Shown: positions 26,403-35,951, numbered from the stretch's first letter. The stretch: DNA of 64,000 bases from Paenibacillus thiaminolyticus (GCF_007066085.1 NZ_CP041405.1:868001-932000); one strand, 5' to 3'. The notes: generated by a model from the sequence alone, not told the origin. Made by a program: numbers and translations.

Positions 26403-27353
26403 ATGGCGAACATTTATGATATAGCCAAAATGGCTGGTGTGTCGGTTGCAACCGTCTCAAGAGTACTGAACAACCATAAATATGTTTCGGATGACAAACG
26501 GGACAAGATACTGACCATTATTGATGAACTGAATTATACCCCGAACAAAAACGCCATCGACCTAATCCGTGGCGAAACAAAGATCATCGGTCTCATCATT
26601 CCCTATAACAATAGCCAATGCTTTGATCAAATCCTGAATGGAGTGCTTAAAAAGGCGATCGAGAAGGATTATACCGTTACCGTGCTCCCATCCCAGTACA
26701 GCAAAACAAAGGAAATCGAATACCTCTCCAAATTAAAAAACAAGCTGCTGGACGGCATTATTATCGCTTCGAGGGCAAATGGCTGGGATTCCATCCTTCC
26801 GTACACGGAATACGGCGCAATCGCAGCCTGTGAATTTACGCCCCACCCTGCAATCGGCTGTTCTTACTTTGACAGATATTCTTCTTATGTCGAGGCTTTT
26901 CAGCTCTTGAAAAATAAAGGGCATAAACATGTTGCTTTTACATCGGCAAGGGGAATCGAGAGCGTCAGCACTCAGCAAGTGATAGCTGCATATAAGGAGG
27001 TATTTGGAAAGCTTCCACCTGAATTTCATATATCCAATTGTTTTTGTCTTGAAGATGGGTTCAGCGCCGCCAAGCAATTATTACATTTGCCCCAGAGACC
27101 TACAGCTATTTTTGCAAACGGAGATGAAGTCGCTGGCGGAGTTCACCTGTACGCCAAGTCAATTGACCTTCAGATTCCTGATGATGTAGCGATAATCGGA
27201 CAAGAAAATCAACCTATTAGCGTTGGCTTAGGCATTACTTCTATTGATCATCAATTATCCAAAGTCGGTGAACAGGCATGTGAGCTTATTATCAATAAAT
27301 CCACCGCAAAAATAAAGATTCCGTATCAGTTTATTCCAAGATCATCGGTCTAA
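26403..27353 (+). CDS. LacI-family transcriptional regulator
   Basis: The 316-residue protein starts with the LacI helix-turn-helix (MANIYDIAKMAGVSVATVSR, then VLNN), followed by a hinge and a periplasmic-binding-protein-like effector domain (GLIIPYNN, AIFANGDEVAGGV, ITSIDHQLSKVGEQA). ATG 26403 follows AGGAG. No sugar transport or catabolic genes are adjacent: it lies between the TetR-P450 pair and a DinG-like helicase transcribed toward it, so its target is not evident and its effector is unknown. Confidence 0.9.
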   Translation: MANIYDIAKMAGVSVATVSRVLNNHKYVSDDKRDKILTIIDELNYTPNKNAIDLIRGETKIIGLIIPYNNSQCFDQILNGVLKKAIEKDYTVTVLPSQYSKTKEIEYLSKLKNKLLDGIIIASRANGWDSILPYTEYGAIAACEFTPHPAIGCSYFDRYSSYVEAFQLLKNKGHKHVAFTSARGIESVSTQQVIAAYKEVFGKLPPEFHISNCFCLEDGFSAAKQLLHLPQRPTAIFANGDEVAGGVHLYAKSIDLQIPDDVAIIGQENQPISVGLGITSIDHQLSKVGEQACELIINKSTAKIKIPYQFIPRSSV

Positions 27354-27398
27354 CCGTATGTTCTATGAGCGCTCTGCAAAAAGAATTAAAATAAAAAA

Positions 27399-27427
27399 GC
27401 TCTTTCTCCCTATCTGGGAAAAAGAGC
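27399..27427. terminator. Bidirectional terminator between the lacI-type and dinG-like genes
   Basis: An eleven-to-twelve-base stem (GCTCTTTCTCCC with GGGAAAAAGAGC) is flanked by an A-run on the left, which serves the minus-strand gene, and a weaker T-containing stretch on the right. It lies between convergent genes. Confidence 0.75.
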
Positions 27428-27468
27428 CTTCGCCCTTCATTTCATTCGTATTCTGTACAATCGACTGA

Positions 27469-29514
27469 CTATAGCTTCTCCTGCAAAGCAACCCCCGCCG
27501 GGAATGCCGCTTGGATCTGGGCCCGGATCGCTTCAGAACGGTAAACGTCTCCGTCCAGAATAGCGACCCGTCCATAATCAGACGACGTCCGGATCAGCCG
27601 TCCGATGCCTTGGCGGAGACGCAGCAGCATGTAAGGCATGTCGATCTCTGCGAACGGATCCGCCGCGGCTTCGCGCTTCGCCAGGAACACGGGATCGTCC
27701 GGCGGGTAAGGCAGCGACCAGATGATCAACTTGGTCAGCGCCTCTCCCGGCACGTCCAGCCCCTCCCACAGGCTGACGGCGCAGAGCACGCTGTCCGTGT
27801 CCGCCTGGAAGGCGGAGATGAGGCGGCAGATCTCCTGATCCCCTTCATACAGGAAGCGCGTGCGGGATTCAGCGGGATAGCCGGAAGCCTCCATTTCCCG
27901 CTTGAAAAGCTGCAGCTCCTCCCGCGTGCGGAACAGCATCAGCGCACCGCCAGTTGTCTGCTCCAGAATAGCGAGCGCCATCCTCGTCTTCACCGCGAAG
28001 CTGTCCTGACCATAAGGAAGCGGCGCCACCGCCTGCATGACATTCGCATAATCATAGGAAGACGGGACGGAGAAGGACAAATAGTCCCCCATCCCGAGAC
28101 TGTCCGCCACATACTTGAAGGAGCCGTCCACCGACAGCGTCGCCGAAGAGAAGACGATCGGCATCCGTGTCTTGAAGAGCCGCTCCGCTAATATCTCCTT
28201 GATCGTCTTCGGCATAATCGAGAAGACGAGACCGTCTCCGCGCTCGGTCGTCCAGCATATCGGCTTGTCCGCCCGATCGAATAGGACGAGTGCCTTCTGA
28301 ATCATCTCGAGATGCTCTTCGACGATGCGCAGTTCATACGCGTTCAGCGTGTAGAGCTCGCTCTCATAGACGAGCGCTTCCTCGATGTCATCAATAATCC
28401 CTCGGAAGAGGCGCAGCTCCTGCAGCAGCGGTTCATCCAGCATTATCCGGCTGCGGTCGGAGCCGGCGATAGCCTGACTGCGGTCAGCCAGCGAGCGGAA
28501 CAGATATCCGCTCTGCTCAATCGCCCGTTCAATAAGCTGCGCGAGGTTCTCCCGCACCTCTCCATTCAACAGGCGAAGCAGCAGCTCCTCGAATACGTCA
28601 TGCTTGAGCTTGTAGCTGACCGCCTTCAACGCGGCAGACTCCAGCAGATGGCCTTCGTCGAAGACGACCGCGCAATGGTCCGGCAGCAGCGGCAATTGCC
28701 CTTCCCGCTTCCGGCTCTCTGCCGTCCACAGATGCTCCATGTAATAATCATGCGAACAAATGATCAGATCGGCAGCCTTGCGGTACTGATCCCGGGACAG
28801 CGTCTGTCCGCAGCGGTGCCGCTTCTCGCACACGAAGCAATCCTGGAACGTATCCCAGTTGATCCGCTGCCACCGGGCATCGTTCAGTTCCGGATATTCC
28901 GTCCGGCCGCCGTACGCATGGAACGCTTGCTGAGACTCCGGGCGGCGGACAAAGCGCGGCAGACCTTCATAGATGGCGTCATACAGCGGCGCGTCATCGT
29001 CCTCCCACAAGGAGCGGGCCTGATCCAGCTTCACCAGACACAAGTATTGATCCGGCGATTTGCTGAGTCTGGCATCGATGTCCAGCTTCAGATGCGCGGA
29101 CAGCTTCGCGATATCGCCTTCCGGCTTCACCAGTTGCTCGATAAGCGACTCATCCGCGCATGCGATAACCGCCGGCTTCCGCATATAGCGGGCATAACAG
29201 ATGGCATACAGCAAGTAAGCCATCGTCTTGCCCGTCCCTACCCCGGCCTCGGCGAAGATGGCCTGCTTCTCGGCATAGGCGCGCTCCAACTGGAAGGCCA
29301 TATATATCTGCTCATCCCGCACTTCAAAGCCGGCCTCCGGCAATACTTCATAAAAAACGTCCGCCACCCAATCACTAACCTGTGGAATATAAGGGCGAGC
29401 GGGGTTATAATCAAAGGGGTACCGTTCCAACGTATGTATAGCCTCCATCTTGTTCATGACTTCAACAGAGGAGCCGAATAGAGCGTCTGCGGCATGCCCG
29501 CTCTCCGAAGACAT
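27469..29514 (-). CDS. DinG/XPD-like ATP-dependent DNA helicase
   Basis: The 681-residue protein is a superfamily 2 helicase of the DinG/YoaA type: Walker A in AEAGVGTGKTMAYLLYA, the DEGH box in VVFDEGHLLES, motif III-like FSSATLSVDGSF, and motif VI in LRLRQGIGRLIR. Cysteines between motifs I and II (CLVKL, DCFVCEKRHRCG) are spaced like the four ligands of an XPD-type iron-sulfur cluster. No exonuclease domain precedes it. I start at ATG 29514 because GAGGG lies seven bases upstream; longer starts lack sites. Role: unwinding of R-loops or damaged DNA, inferred from the family. Confidence 0.88.
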   Translation of the reverse strand: MSSESGHAADALFGSSVEVMNKMEAIHTLERYPFDYNPARPYIPQVSDWVADVFYEVLPEAGFEVRDEQIYMAFQLERAYAEKQAIFAEAGVGTGKTMAYLLYAICYARYMRKPAVIACADESLIEQLVKPEGDIAKLSAHLKLDIDARLSKSPDQYLCLVKLDQARSLWEDDDAPLYDAIYEGLPRFVRRPESQQAFHAYGGRTEYPELNDARWQRINWDTFQDCFVCEKRHRCGQTLSRDQYRKAADLIICSHDYYMEHLWTAESRKREGQLPLLPDHCAVVFDEGHLLESAALKAVSYKLKHDVFEELLLRLLNGEVRENLAQLIERAIEQSGYLFRSLADRSQAIAGSDRSRIMLDEPLLQELRLFRGIIDDIEEALVYESELYTLNAYELRIVEEHLEMIQKALVLFDRADKPICWTTERGDGLVFSIMPKTIKEILAERLFKTRMPIVFSSATLSVDGSFKYVADSLGMGDYLSFSVPSSYDYANVMQAVAPLPYGQDSFAVKTRMALAILEQTTGGALMLFRTREELQLFKREMEASGYPAESRTRFLYEGDQEICRLISAFQADTDSVLCAVSLWEGLDVPGEALTKLIIWSLPYPPDDPVFLAKREAAADPFAEIDMPYMLLRLRQGIGRLIRTSSDYGRVAILDGDVYRSEAIRAQIQAAFPAGVALQEKL

Positions 29515-29817
29515 GCGCATTCCCTCGCACCCTGCTCCTCTTCTGCTAGATTCATTCATTCCTATTTTATCGATTTTCGCGGCATCCAGCAATGCCACGG
29601 CCTGCCATCGCAGACAACGCAACACAGCCTTGCGGATCCATGCCGCTTACGGCATATATGCGATAATGGATAAAAATACCGGGCTTCGCTTCTTCGAACC
29701 ACTTTTGCACACCCGAGATCCTCACTTTCGCCATCTAGCATGAACACAACATGATTATCTCCTAGGTCTGATGCAAATACATGTAAGAAATCATATAATA
29801 GTCAAAGTGACCCCCGG

Positions 29818-29842
29818 TTCATTTTCATACTATCAAAATGAA
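29818..29842. promoter_or_regulatory. Possible operator upstream of the RND efflux operon
   Basis: TTCATTTT and AAAATGAA form perfect eight-base arms nine bases apart, about 75 bases before the efflux adaptor start. No regulator gene is adjacent, so the binding protein is unknown. Confidence 0.4.
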
Positions 29843-29915
29843 ACTGTGATCTAATCCACACGTATTATTAGGTAGTTCATTGACACATCGTTATCAAAAG
29901 GGAGTTGGAGAAAAC

Positions 29916-30956
29916 GTGAGAAACCGATGGCTTGTAAGCTGCCTCGTCGCAGCAATGCTCGGGACAGCGCTGGCAGGATGCAGCGGTCCTCCGGCCGAAG
30001 AGCCCGCGCAAGGGGCGGAGCAGGAGAAGGAAACCCCTGTTCAGGTCGCCGAAGTAGAGAAAGGATCTCTAAGCCAACAAAATGAAATTATCGGCACAGC
30101 CAATCCAAGCAGATCTGTCGATATCATGCCGAAGCTGAATGGAGAGCTGGTCCGCTTGAATGTCAAAAAGGGCGATATGGTCTCCAAAGGGGCGACGCTC
30201 GGGACCATCGACGCGGATGACCTCGAAGTCCAGCTTAAGCTTGAGCAGTTCAATCTGGAGCAGGCACAGGATCAGTACAAGACACTACATAACGCCCAAG
30301 CGTCCGATCTCGAGCTGGATCAAGCGAAGCGCGGCATTGAGCAGGCTCAGCTGCGCGTCAAGCAGGCAAGCAGCCGGCTGGCCGATGCAACCTTGAAGGC
30401 CCCGATGAGCGGACAGGTCATTCGGGTTGCGGCAGAAGCGGGAGAATTCGTTACCTCGACCTCCCCGCTGTTCACGATCGTATCCACCAATCCGGTGAAG
30501 TTCTCGGCCAATGTCAGCGCGAATCAGATGCTCTTGCTGCAGAACCGGAAGGAGACGAAGGTCGAAGTGCCGGATGTGGGCAAGAGCTTTACCGCCCGGA
30601 TCACGTATCTGTCCCCCGTCGCCAATGAAGGCGGATTCTACGCCTTGGAGACGCAGGCCGACAATGCGAAGGGCGAGATCAAGCCCGGCATGACAGCCAA
30701 GTTCATCGTCGACCAGGAAGTGCAGAAGGATGCTCTCCTCGTTCCTACCGAAGCGATCGTGGAGAAGAACGGCGAGTCGCATGTGTTTATCGTCAAAAAT
30801 GGACGAGCCGTGGAAGAAGCCGTCGAAGTCCTGGAAGCCCAATCCAAAATGACGGCGGTGAAAGGCAATCTCCAGGCGAAGGATCAAATCGTCATCAAGG
30901 GACAAATGACCTTGTCCGACGGCAATAAAGTGAAAATCATCGAGGGGGCGCGCTAA
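29916..30956 (+). CDS. RND efflux periplasmic-adaptor-type lipoprotein (membrane fusion protein)
   Basis: The 346-residue protein has a lipoprotein signal with lipobox LAGC (MRNRWLVSCLVAAMLGTALA then GCSG). A biotinyl-lipoyl half (NVKKGDMVSKGATLGTIDAD), a coiled-coil hairpin rich in Gln/Leu (about residues 95-145), the second lipoyl half (LKAPMSGQVIRVAAEAGEFV) and beta-barrel domains follow, as in HlyD/AcrA-type adaptors. GTG 29916 follows GGAG. It ends one base before the RND permease start, so the two form an operon that exports drugs, lipids or lipopeptides across the Gram-positive membrane. Confidence 0.92.
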   Translation: MRNRWLVSCLVAAMLGTALAGCSGPPAEEPAQGAEQEKETPVQVAEVEKGSLSQQNEIIGTANPSRSVDIMPKLNGELVRLNVKKGDMVSKGATLGTIDADDLEVQLKLEQFNLEQAQDQYKTLHNAQASDLELDQAKRGIEQAQLRVKQASSRLADATLKAPMSGQVIRVAAEAGEFVTSTSPLFTIVSTNPVKFSANVSANQMLLLQNRKETKVEVPDVGKSFTARITYLSPVANEGGFYALETQADNAKGEIKPGMTAKFIVDQEVQKDALLVPTEAIVEKNGESHVFIVKNGRAVEEAVEVLEAQSKMTAVKGNLQAKDQIVIKGQMTLSDGNKVKIIEGAR

Positions 30957-30957
30957 C

Positions 30958-33900
30958 GTGAAAATTATTGACGTCTCCGTTAAGCGCCCTATCGGCGTCA
31001 TGATGGTCGTGCTCGCGATCCTCGCGCTCGGGATGGTCAGTCTGCGCAACCTCGCGATCGACCTGTTTCCCAATATCGATCTTCCGATCGCCGTCGTCGC
31101 GACCTCGTATCAAGGTGCGGCGCCGGATGAGATCGAGAAGCTTATATCGAGGCCGATCGAAGCTTCGTTAAGCACAATCCAGGGAATTGACACCGTGTCT
31201 TCGCAATCGCAGGCGAACTCCTCGCTCGTCATGCTGCAATTCAAGACCGGTACAAATATGGACAATGCCCTGATCGATGTCAGGGAGAAGGTCGACCAGA
31301 TCAAAAGAATGCTTCCCGAGGATGCCAATGATCCGTCCGTGCTCCGGTTCGACCCGAATCAGATGCCTATTATTACGCTGGGCTTGACGGGCGCTTCGCC
31401 GGAGAAGCTGCAGGATATTGCAGACACGAACATCATCCCGTTCCTGGAGCGGGAGAACGGCGTTGCGTCGGTAGCGGTTTCCGGCGGCAAGACCCGGGAG
31501 ATTCTCGTCGAGCTGAACCGGGCGAATCTCGCGCGCTACGGCATCGGGGCGTCGCAGGTCGTCCAGGCAATCAACACGGAGAACAAATCAGCCGTTGCCG
31601 GCTCGGTGCCGAAGGGCGTGCAGGATCTGCAAATCCGGGTCAAAGGCGAGTTTACATCCGTCAAAGATATCGGCCGGACCTTGATTCATCTGCCTGGCGG
31701 CGGACAAATTCGAGTCAGCGATATCGCCGATATTAACGATACCTTCAAGAAGCAGAGCTCGCTGACGCTGGTGGACGGAGCTCCGGCGCTCGTCCTGTCG
31801 GTGCAGCGCCAATCGGACGCCAATACCGTCGCCGTCGCGGACAATGTCGACAAGGCGGTCAGCCGGCTTCAACAGAATCTGCCGCAAGGCATCGAGCTGA
31901 AGAAGGTATCCGATACATCGATATTTATCAGGCAGTCGATCGACAGCGTCGTCAGCAATATGATGAGCGGCGGCTTGTTGGCCGTCTTCATCCTGATTTT
32001 GTTCTTGCGCAGCATCCGCTCCACGTTCGTTATCGCGTTGTCGATGCCGATCGCGATCATCTCGACGTTTACGCTGATGTATTTTACCGGGCAGACGCTG
32101 AACATTATCTCCATGGGCGGACTCGCCCTTGGCATCGGCATGATGGTCGATAACTCGATCGTCATCCTGGAGAACATCTTCACCTACCGGCAGAAAGGCA
32201 TGTCCATGAAGGAAGCCGCCGTTAAGGGCGCCTCCGAGCTGGCCTCGGCCGTTATCGCCTCAACGACGACGACATTGGTCGTATTTCTGCCGATCGTATT
32301 CGTTCAGGGTATCACAGCGGATATTTTCCGCCCGCTTGCCTTGACGGTCTGCTTCTCGCTGATCGCTTCGCTCGTCGTGGCGATTACGCTGATTCCGACG
32401 CTGTCCTCCAAGATCGTCTCGCAGAAGAAGATCGTGCAATCCGAGAAGAAGGGCTGGTATCTCCGCTTCTTCGGATCGTTCGTCTCCGGCTACAAGCGCA
32501 TCCTGCGATGGGCGCTGGGACACCGCAAGACGACGGTGTTCACTACGATACTCCTGCTCGTAGGCAGCTTCTTCCTCGCTTTGTTCATCGGCATGGAATT
32601 CATGCCGGGCGGCGACCAGGGACAGATTCAGATCAGCGTTCAGACGCCAAGCGGCACGAATCTGGAAGAGACGAAGAAGGTGGCCGACGATGTTGCGGCC
32701 CTATTGAAGCCATATGAGAGCATCATCGATACCGCTTCGGAATCGATTGGCGGAGGCGGCCCGTTCGGCGGAGGCGCCAATTCGGCCACCTTCACGATCC
32801 AGCTCATCCGGGCGACCGAACGCGATATGACGACGAAGGCGGTGATGCAGGATTTGACGGATGCGGTAAGCGAAATCCCCGGAGCGGAAATTACCGTATC
32901 AGCCATGGAATCCGGCTTCGGTGCGGGCTCGCCGATCCAGATCAAGCTGAACGGACAAGAGCAGGATGTGCTGGAAGAGGTCGCTTCTCAGGTCGTCTGG
33001 CTCATTTCCGATATCCAAGGGGTCTACAATGCGGATTCTTCGGCGTCCGAGGGCAATGCGGAACTGAACATTTCGATCGACCGCAGTCTGGCCGCCACCT
33101 ACGGCTTATCCTATCAGCAGATTATGAACGAGATCTCGCTGGCGATGAACGGGCAGCTCGCGACGCAGTACCGCGAAGGCGGCAACGAATATGATGTGCG
33201 CGTCATCCTGCCGGAAGCGGAACGGGACAGCATCTCCGCCTTGAATGCGCTGACGATTCAATCGCAGACGGGCCAACTGGTACCGCTGTCCGCCGTCGCC
33301 CAGTTCCAGCAGCTGCAGGGACCGGTCATGATTCAGCGGGAGAATCAGCAGCGGCAGATCAACGTCACGGCCGATGTGGCCGGAAGAGACCTGGGCAGCG
33401 TCTCGGTCGAGATTATGCAGGCGCTGCAGAATATGAACTTCCCGGATGGGTACACCTACTCGATGGGCGGAGAGACAGAAGAAATGATAAAATCATTCAT
33501 CGATCTGGCAATCGCGCTCGTCTTCTCGATTTTCCTCGTCTACGTCGTCATGGCGGTGCAGTTCGAGTCGCTGCTGTATCCGTTCATTATTATGTTCTCG
33601 ATGCCGACCATGTTCATCGGAGTCAACTTCGGTCTGTTCATTACCGGGACGCCGATCAGCGTGACGGCCTTAATCGGGATCATTATGCTTGCAGGGATCG
33701 TCGTGAACAACGCGATTATTCTCGTTGACTATATCAACATCCAGCGCAGATCCGGGCTGGAACGGCATGAGGCGATTATGCAGGGAGCCCCGAGCCGGCT
33801 GCGTCCGATTTTCATGACGACATTAACGACGGTGCTCGGCTTGATTCCACTCGCGCTCGGCATCGGAGAAGGCGCGGAGATGCAAGCGCCGCTTGCCATC

Positions 33901-34050
33901 GTCGTCATCTTCGGCCTCTCCAGCTCGACCATCTTCACCCTGCTGCTGGTGCCGGTCATGTACACGTACTTGGATGATTTCTCGAACTGGCTCAAGCGTC
34001 TGTTCACGAGAAAAGACAAGAACAAGAACACGCAAGAAGCAGCCGTATAA
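30958..34050 (+). CDS. RND-family efflux permease (SwrC/AcrB-like)
   Basis: The 1030-residue proton-driven transporter has the AcrB architecture: TM1 at about residues 10-30, a large extracytoplasmic loop, TM2-6 (GLALGIGMMVDNSIVILENI contains the TM4 aspartate for proton relay), a second large loop, and TM8-12 (GIIMLAGIVVNNAIILVDYI). It starts at GTG 30958, one base after the adaptor stop, and is translationally coupled to it. B. subtilis SwrC, a close type, exports surfactin, so a lipopeptide or antimicrobial substrate is plausible but not shown. A terminator follows directly. Confidence 0.94.
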   Translation: MKIIDVSVKRPIGVMMVVLAILALGMVSLRNLAIDLFPNIDLPIAVVATSYQGAAPDEIEKLISRPIEASLSTIQGIDTVSSQSQANSSLVMLQFKTGTNMDNALIDVREKVDQIKRMLPEDANDPSVLRFDPNQMPIITLGLTGASPEKLQDIADTNIIPFLERENGVASVAVSGGKTREILVELNRANLARYGIGASQVVQAINTENKSAVAGSVPKGVQDLQIRVKGEFTSVKDIGRTLIHLPGGGQIRVSDIADINDTFKKQSSLTLVDGAPALVLSVQRQSDANTVAVADNVDKAVSRLQQNLPQGIELKKVSDTSIFIRQSIDSVVSNMMSGGLLAVFILILFLRSIRSTFVIALSMPIAIISTFTLMYFTGQTLNIISMGGLALGIGMMVDNSIVILENIFTYRQKGMSMKEAAVKGASELASAVIASTTTTLVVFLPIVFVQGITADIFRPLALTVCFSLIASLVVAITLIPTLSSKIVSQKKIVQSEKKGWYLRFFGSFVSGYKRILRWALGHRKTTVFTTILLLVGSFFLALFIGMEFMPGGDQGQIQISVQTPSGTNLEETKKVADDVAALLKPYESIIDTASESIGGGGPFGGGANSATFTIQLIRATERDMTTKAVMQDLTDAVSEIPGAEITVSAMESGFGAGSPIQIKLNGQEQDVLEEVASQVVWLISDIQGVYNADSSASEGNAELNISIDRSLAATYGLSYQQIMNEISLAMNGQLATQYREGGNEYDVRVILPEAERDSISALNALTIQSQTGQLVPLSAVAQFQQLQGPVMIQRENQQRQINVTADVAGRDLGSVSVEIMQALQNMNFPDGYTYSMGGETEEMIKSFIDLAIALVFSIFLVYVVMAVQFESLLYPFIIMFSMPTMFIGVNFGLFITGTPISVTALIGIIMLAGIVVNNAIILVDYINIQRRSGLERHEAIMQGAPSRLRPIFMTTLTTVLGLIPLALGIGEGAEMQAPLAIVVIFGLSSSTIFTLLLVPVMYTYLDDFSNWLKRLFTRKDKNKNTQEAAV

Positions 34051-34083
34051 CGAGAGTTGACAAGTTAGGCAAGACAAAGAGAC

Positions 34084-34117
34084 AACCTCCGTTCCGCCAC
34101 TCGGCAGGACGGAGGTT
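34084..34117 (+). terminator. Terminator after the RND operon
   Basis: A nine-base perfect stem (AACCTCCGT with ACGGAGGTT) is followed by TGTTCGT, a weak T-run. Confidence 0.75.
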
Positions 34118-34291
34118 TGTTCGTCTGCAGCCTAAGCAACAAAGCGGATTACGCATTATATTATAGAAGCGGCACGATTGTTTCATTTCATGTCATGCGG
34201 ACTTGTTCCGAATAGCCTCATTCGGGCAGGACAGCCGATTGATCAGGTCAGCGAGAAAGAACAGGACGATAACCGACTGGAGGTAGTGGCG

Positions 34292-34777
34292 TTGAGTTTT
34301 ATGGATAAAATGAAGCTTGGTCTCAATCAAGTGAAGGATAAAGCGCAGCAGACCGTGGAGGTTACGCGTATCAGCGCGCAGATTGCGGGGAAAAAGAAAG
34401 ATAAAACAGCGCAGTACACCCTGCTCGGCGAGCTGGTGCATGAGGCGTATATCAATCAGGAGCTGGCGGAGCAGATGCATCACATCGAGAGTCTCTCACA
34501 AGCCATCCAGCGGCTGGAAGGAGAGATTGCCGCACTGGAGAAGCAGCTCCGCAAGGCCAAGGGCGAGAAAATATGCGCCTGCGGCGCCGTCATCACCCAG
34601 GAATCCAGATTCTGCAACCATTGCGGTCAAGCGATGCCGCTGGAGCCAACCGAGATCATCCCCGCTTCGCGCAGTAGGCGGGACGATCCTGCGATCGTTG
34701 TCAACTGCCCGCAATGCGGAGCGCTGCTGAATGGCGACTTGGAGAACTGCGTTCTGTGCGGCGGTCCGGTGAAGTGA
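34292..34777 (+). CDS. Coiled-coil protein with two C-terminal zinc ribbons
   Basis: The protein of about 161 residues begins at TTG 34292 behind GGAGG (MSFMDKMKLGLNQVKDKAQQ). Residues 1-100 are helical with a coiled coil (SLSQAIQRLEGEIAALEKQL). Two zinc ribbons follow: CACGAVITQESRFCNHCG and CPQCGALLNGDLENCVLCG. The N-terminus resembles small stress- or membrane-associated helical proteins, and the zinc ribbons suggest protein or nucleic-acid binding. No signal peptide is seen. The function is unknown and the gene is alone between the RND terminator and the repeat region. Confidence 0.8.
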   Translation: MSFMDKMKLGLNQVKDKAQQTVEVTRISAQIAGKKKDKTAQYTLLGELVHEAYINQELAEQMHHIESLSQAIQRLEGEIAALEKQLRKAKGEKICACGAVITQESRFCNHCGQAMPLEPTEIIPASRSRRDDPAIVVNCPQCGALLNGDLENCVLCGGPVK

Positions 34778-35128
34778 CAAGGCAGCATGAGGCTGTCCCC
34801 TAGGCAGTGCACAACGATGCGGGGCAAGATGGGACAACCGGAAATATAGAGACGGGAAGACGGCGGCTGAGGTAGTGAATCCAACGTTAATGCAGGAATT
34901 TACGCTATTTAGATCCGACAGTTCATGAAATTTCTGCAAAACTGCAGTTTTGCAGTTTTTCGGCAAGTCGAGCGTTGAGAATCAGGGGGACTGTCTCACT
35001 ATAGCTAAATACTACTTATGGGACACCCCGTTCTGTTCCCGTTGTCAGTCGCTTTCCATAAACAGTGCTGGTCCCTGGCTCAAGCGGGTCATCCGCGAAA
35101 TATTCGCCCAAAAAATCTTGCAGGGCCT
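34778..35128. other. Non-coding stretch with one REP-like palindrome
   Basis: No gene is visible. At 34928-34960 a single CTGCAAAACTGCAG-type palindrome of the array family occurs next to a second CAGTTTTGCAG copy. Confidence 0.5.
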
Positions 35129-35281
35129 CAGGCCGTTGGAAAATCCCTGTTTTTTACGGAGGAGTGGAGATGTCCATTTACACAATCAAAACTTGGCACT
35201 CAGAATTTTTCTACGGAGAGACGAGATCCACTATATAAAAAATGCAGTGGCGAAAATTACCATAGGCTTCTCAACGGCCTG
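35129..35281. repeat. MITE-like element A with perfect 10-base terminal inverted repeats
   Basis: The 153-base element is bounded by CAGGCCGTTG (35129-35138) and CAACGGCCTG (35272-35281). It carries internal segments shared with 20560-20645, 20981-21038 and 35784-35951, such as the CTACGGAGAGACGAGATCCA block at 35212-35231. It encodes no protein. I did not find a clear target duplication. Confidence 0.7.
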
Positions 35282-35314
35282 ATTTTACGGGATCCAAGAG
35301 ACGCGTCGGATCCT

Positions 35315-35447
35315 GGGGGCATCATCGCCTTTAGGAAGCATCATTTCCTTCAGGGGGAAAGGGGGCATCATTGCCTCTAGGAAGCATCATTTCCTTCAGG
35401 GGGAAAGGAGGCATCATTGCCTTCTGGAGGCATCGTTGCCTCCTGGG
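35315..35447. repeat. Three tandem ~46-base GGCATCAT repeats
   Basis: Units start near 35315, 35361 and 35407; the first two are almost identical and the third is shorter and more diverged. Each contains two GGCATCAT-like half-units. A single diverged copy lies at the matching place in locus 1 (about 20935-20975, inverted). Confidence 0.75.
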
Positions 35448-35454
35448 CTTGAAC

Positions 35455-35783
35455 GTGTCGATGGAATTGCTGCTATTTTACAGGAATTTCGGCTCAATGA
35501 GTCCACATCCCGAGGAATTGCTGCAAATCTACATCATTTTAGGCCCTTTTGCTTAAAGTCGAAGCGAAACGGGTGAAATTCCTGCAGTTTTGCAGGATTC
35601 CCTTTCTGGTAAAGTCGTCCATATCGAATTGCTGTATTGGTGCAGGATTTCGCATACCGAATAGTCGTAGAAATCGTGCAGTTATGCGGATTTCGCTTAG
35701 CGAATAGGCGTGTCTGGAGAAATCGTGCAGTTTTGCGGATTTCGCCTACCGGACAGACGTGTCTAGCGAAATGGTGCAGTTTT
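35455..35783. repeat. REP-like palindrome array (locus 2)
   Basis: About seven units of 45-60 bases, each with a GCAGTTTTGCAGGATTTC-type core and a variable intervening sequence, run up to the left end of MITE-like element B. The array is the inverted counterpart of the one inside 20560-21038, with about one unit more. Cores vary at many positions, which is unlike CRISPR repeats. Confidence 0.75.
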
Positions 35784-35951
35784 CAGGCCGTTGGAAAACC
35801 ACTGTTTTTTACGAAGGAGTGGAGATTGTCCATTTTCCTGCTCACAACTCGGCACCCATAGCGTTTTAAATCGATTTTTTCTACGGAGAGACGAGATCCA
35901 CCACATAAAAAATGAAGTGCCACAAAACCCCTTGGACTTTCTTAACAGCCG
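35784..35951. repeat. MITE-like element B, abutting the Nudix gene
   Basis: CAGGCCGTTG at 35784 begins a ~168-base element matching element A. Its right end (TTAACAGCCG, 35942-35951) is a diverged inverted copy and supplies the stop codon of the Nudix gene on the minus strand. Confidence 0.65.

Noticed and set aside
28312..29481. 389-codon open frame antisense to the DinG-like helicase
   Set aside because: The opposite strand carries all helicase motifs; the frame is a shadow.
35455..35783. Possible CRISPR array because of evenly spaced repeats
   Set aside because: The cores differ at many positions, are palindromic, and the spacers are shared between two loci; no cas gene is in the window.
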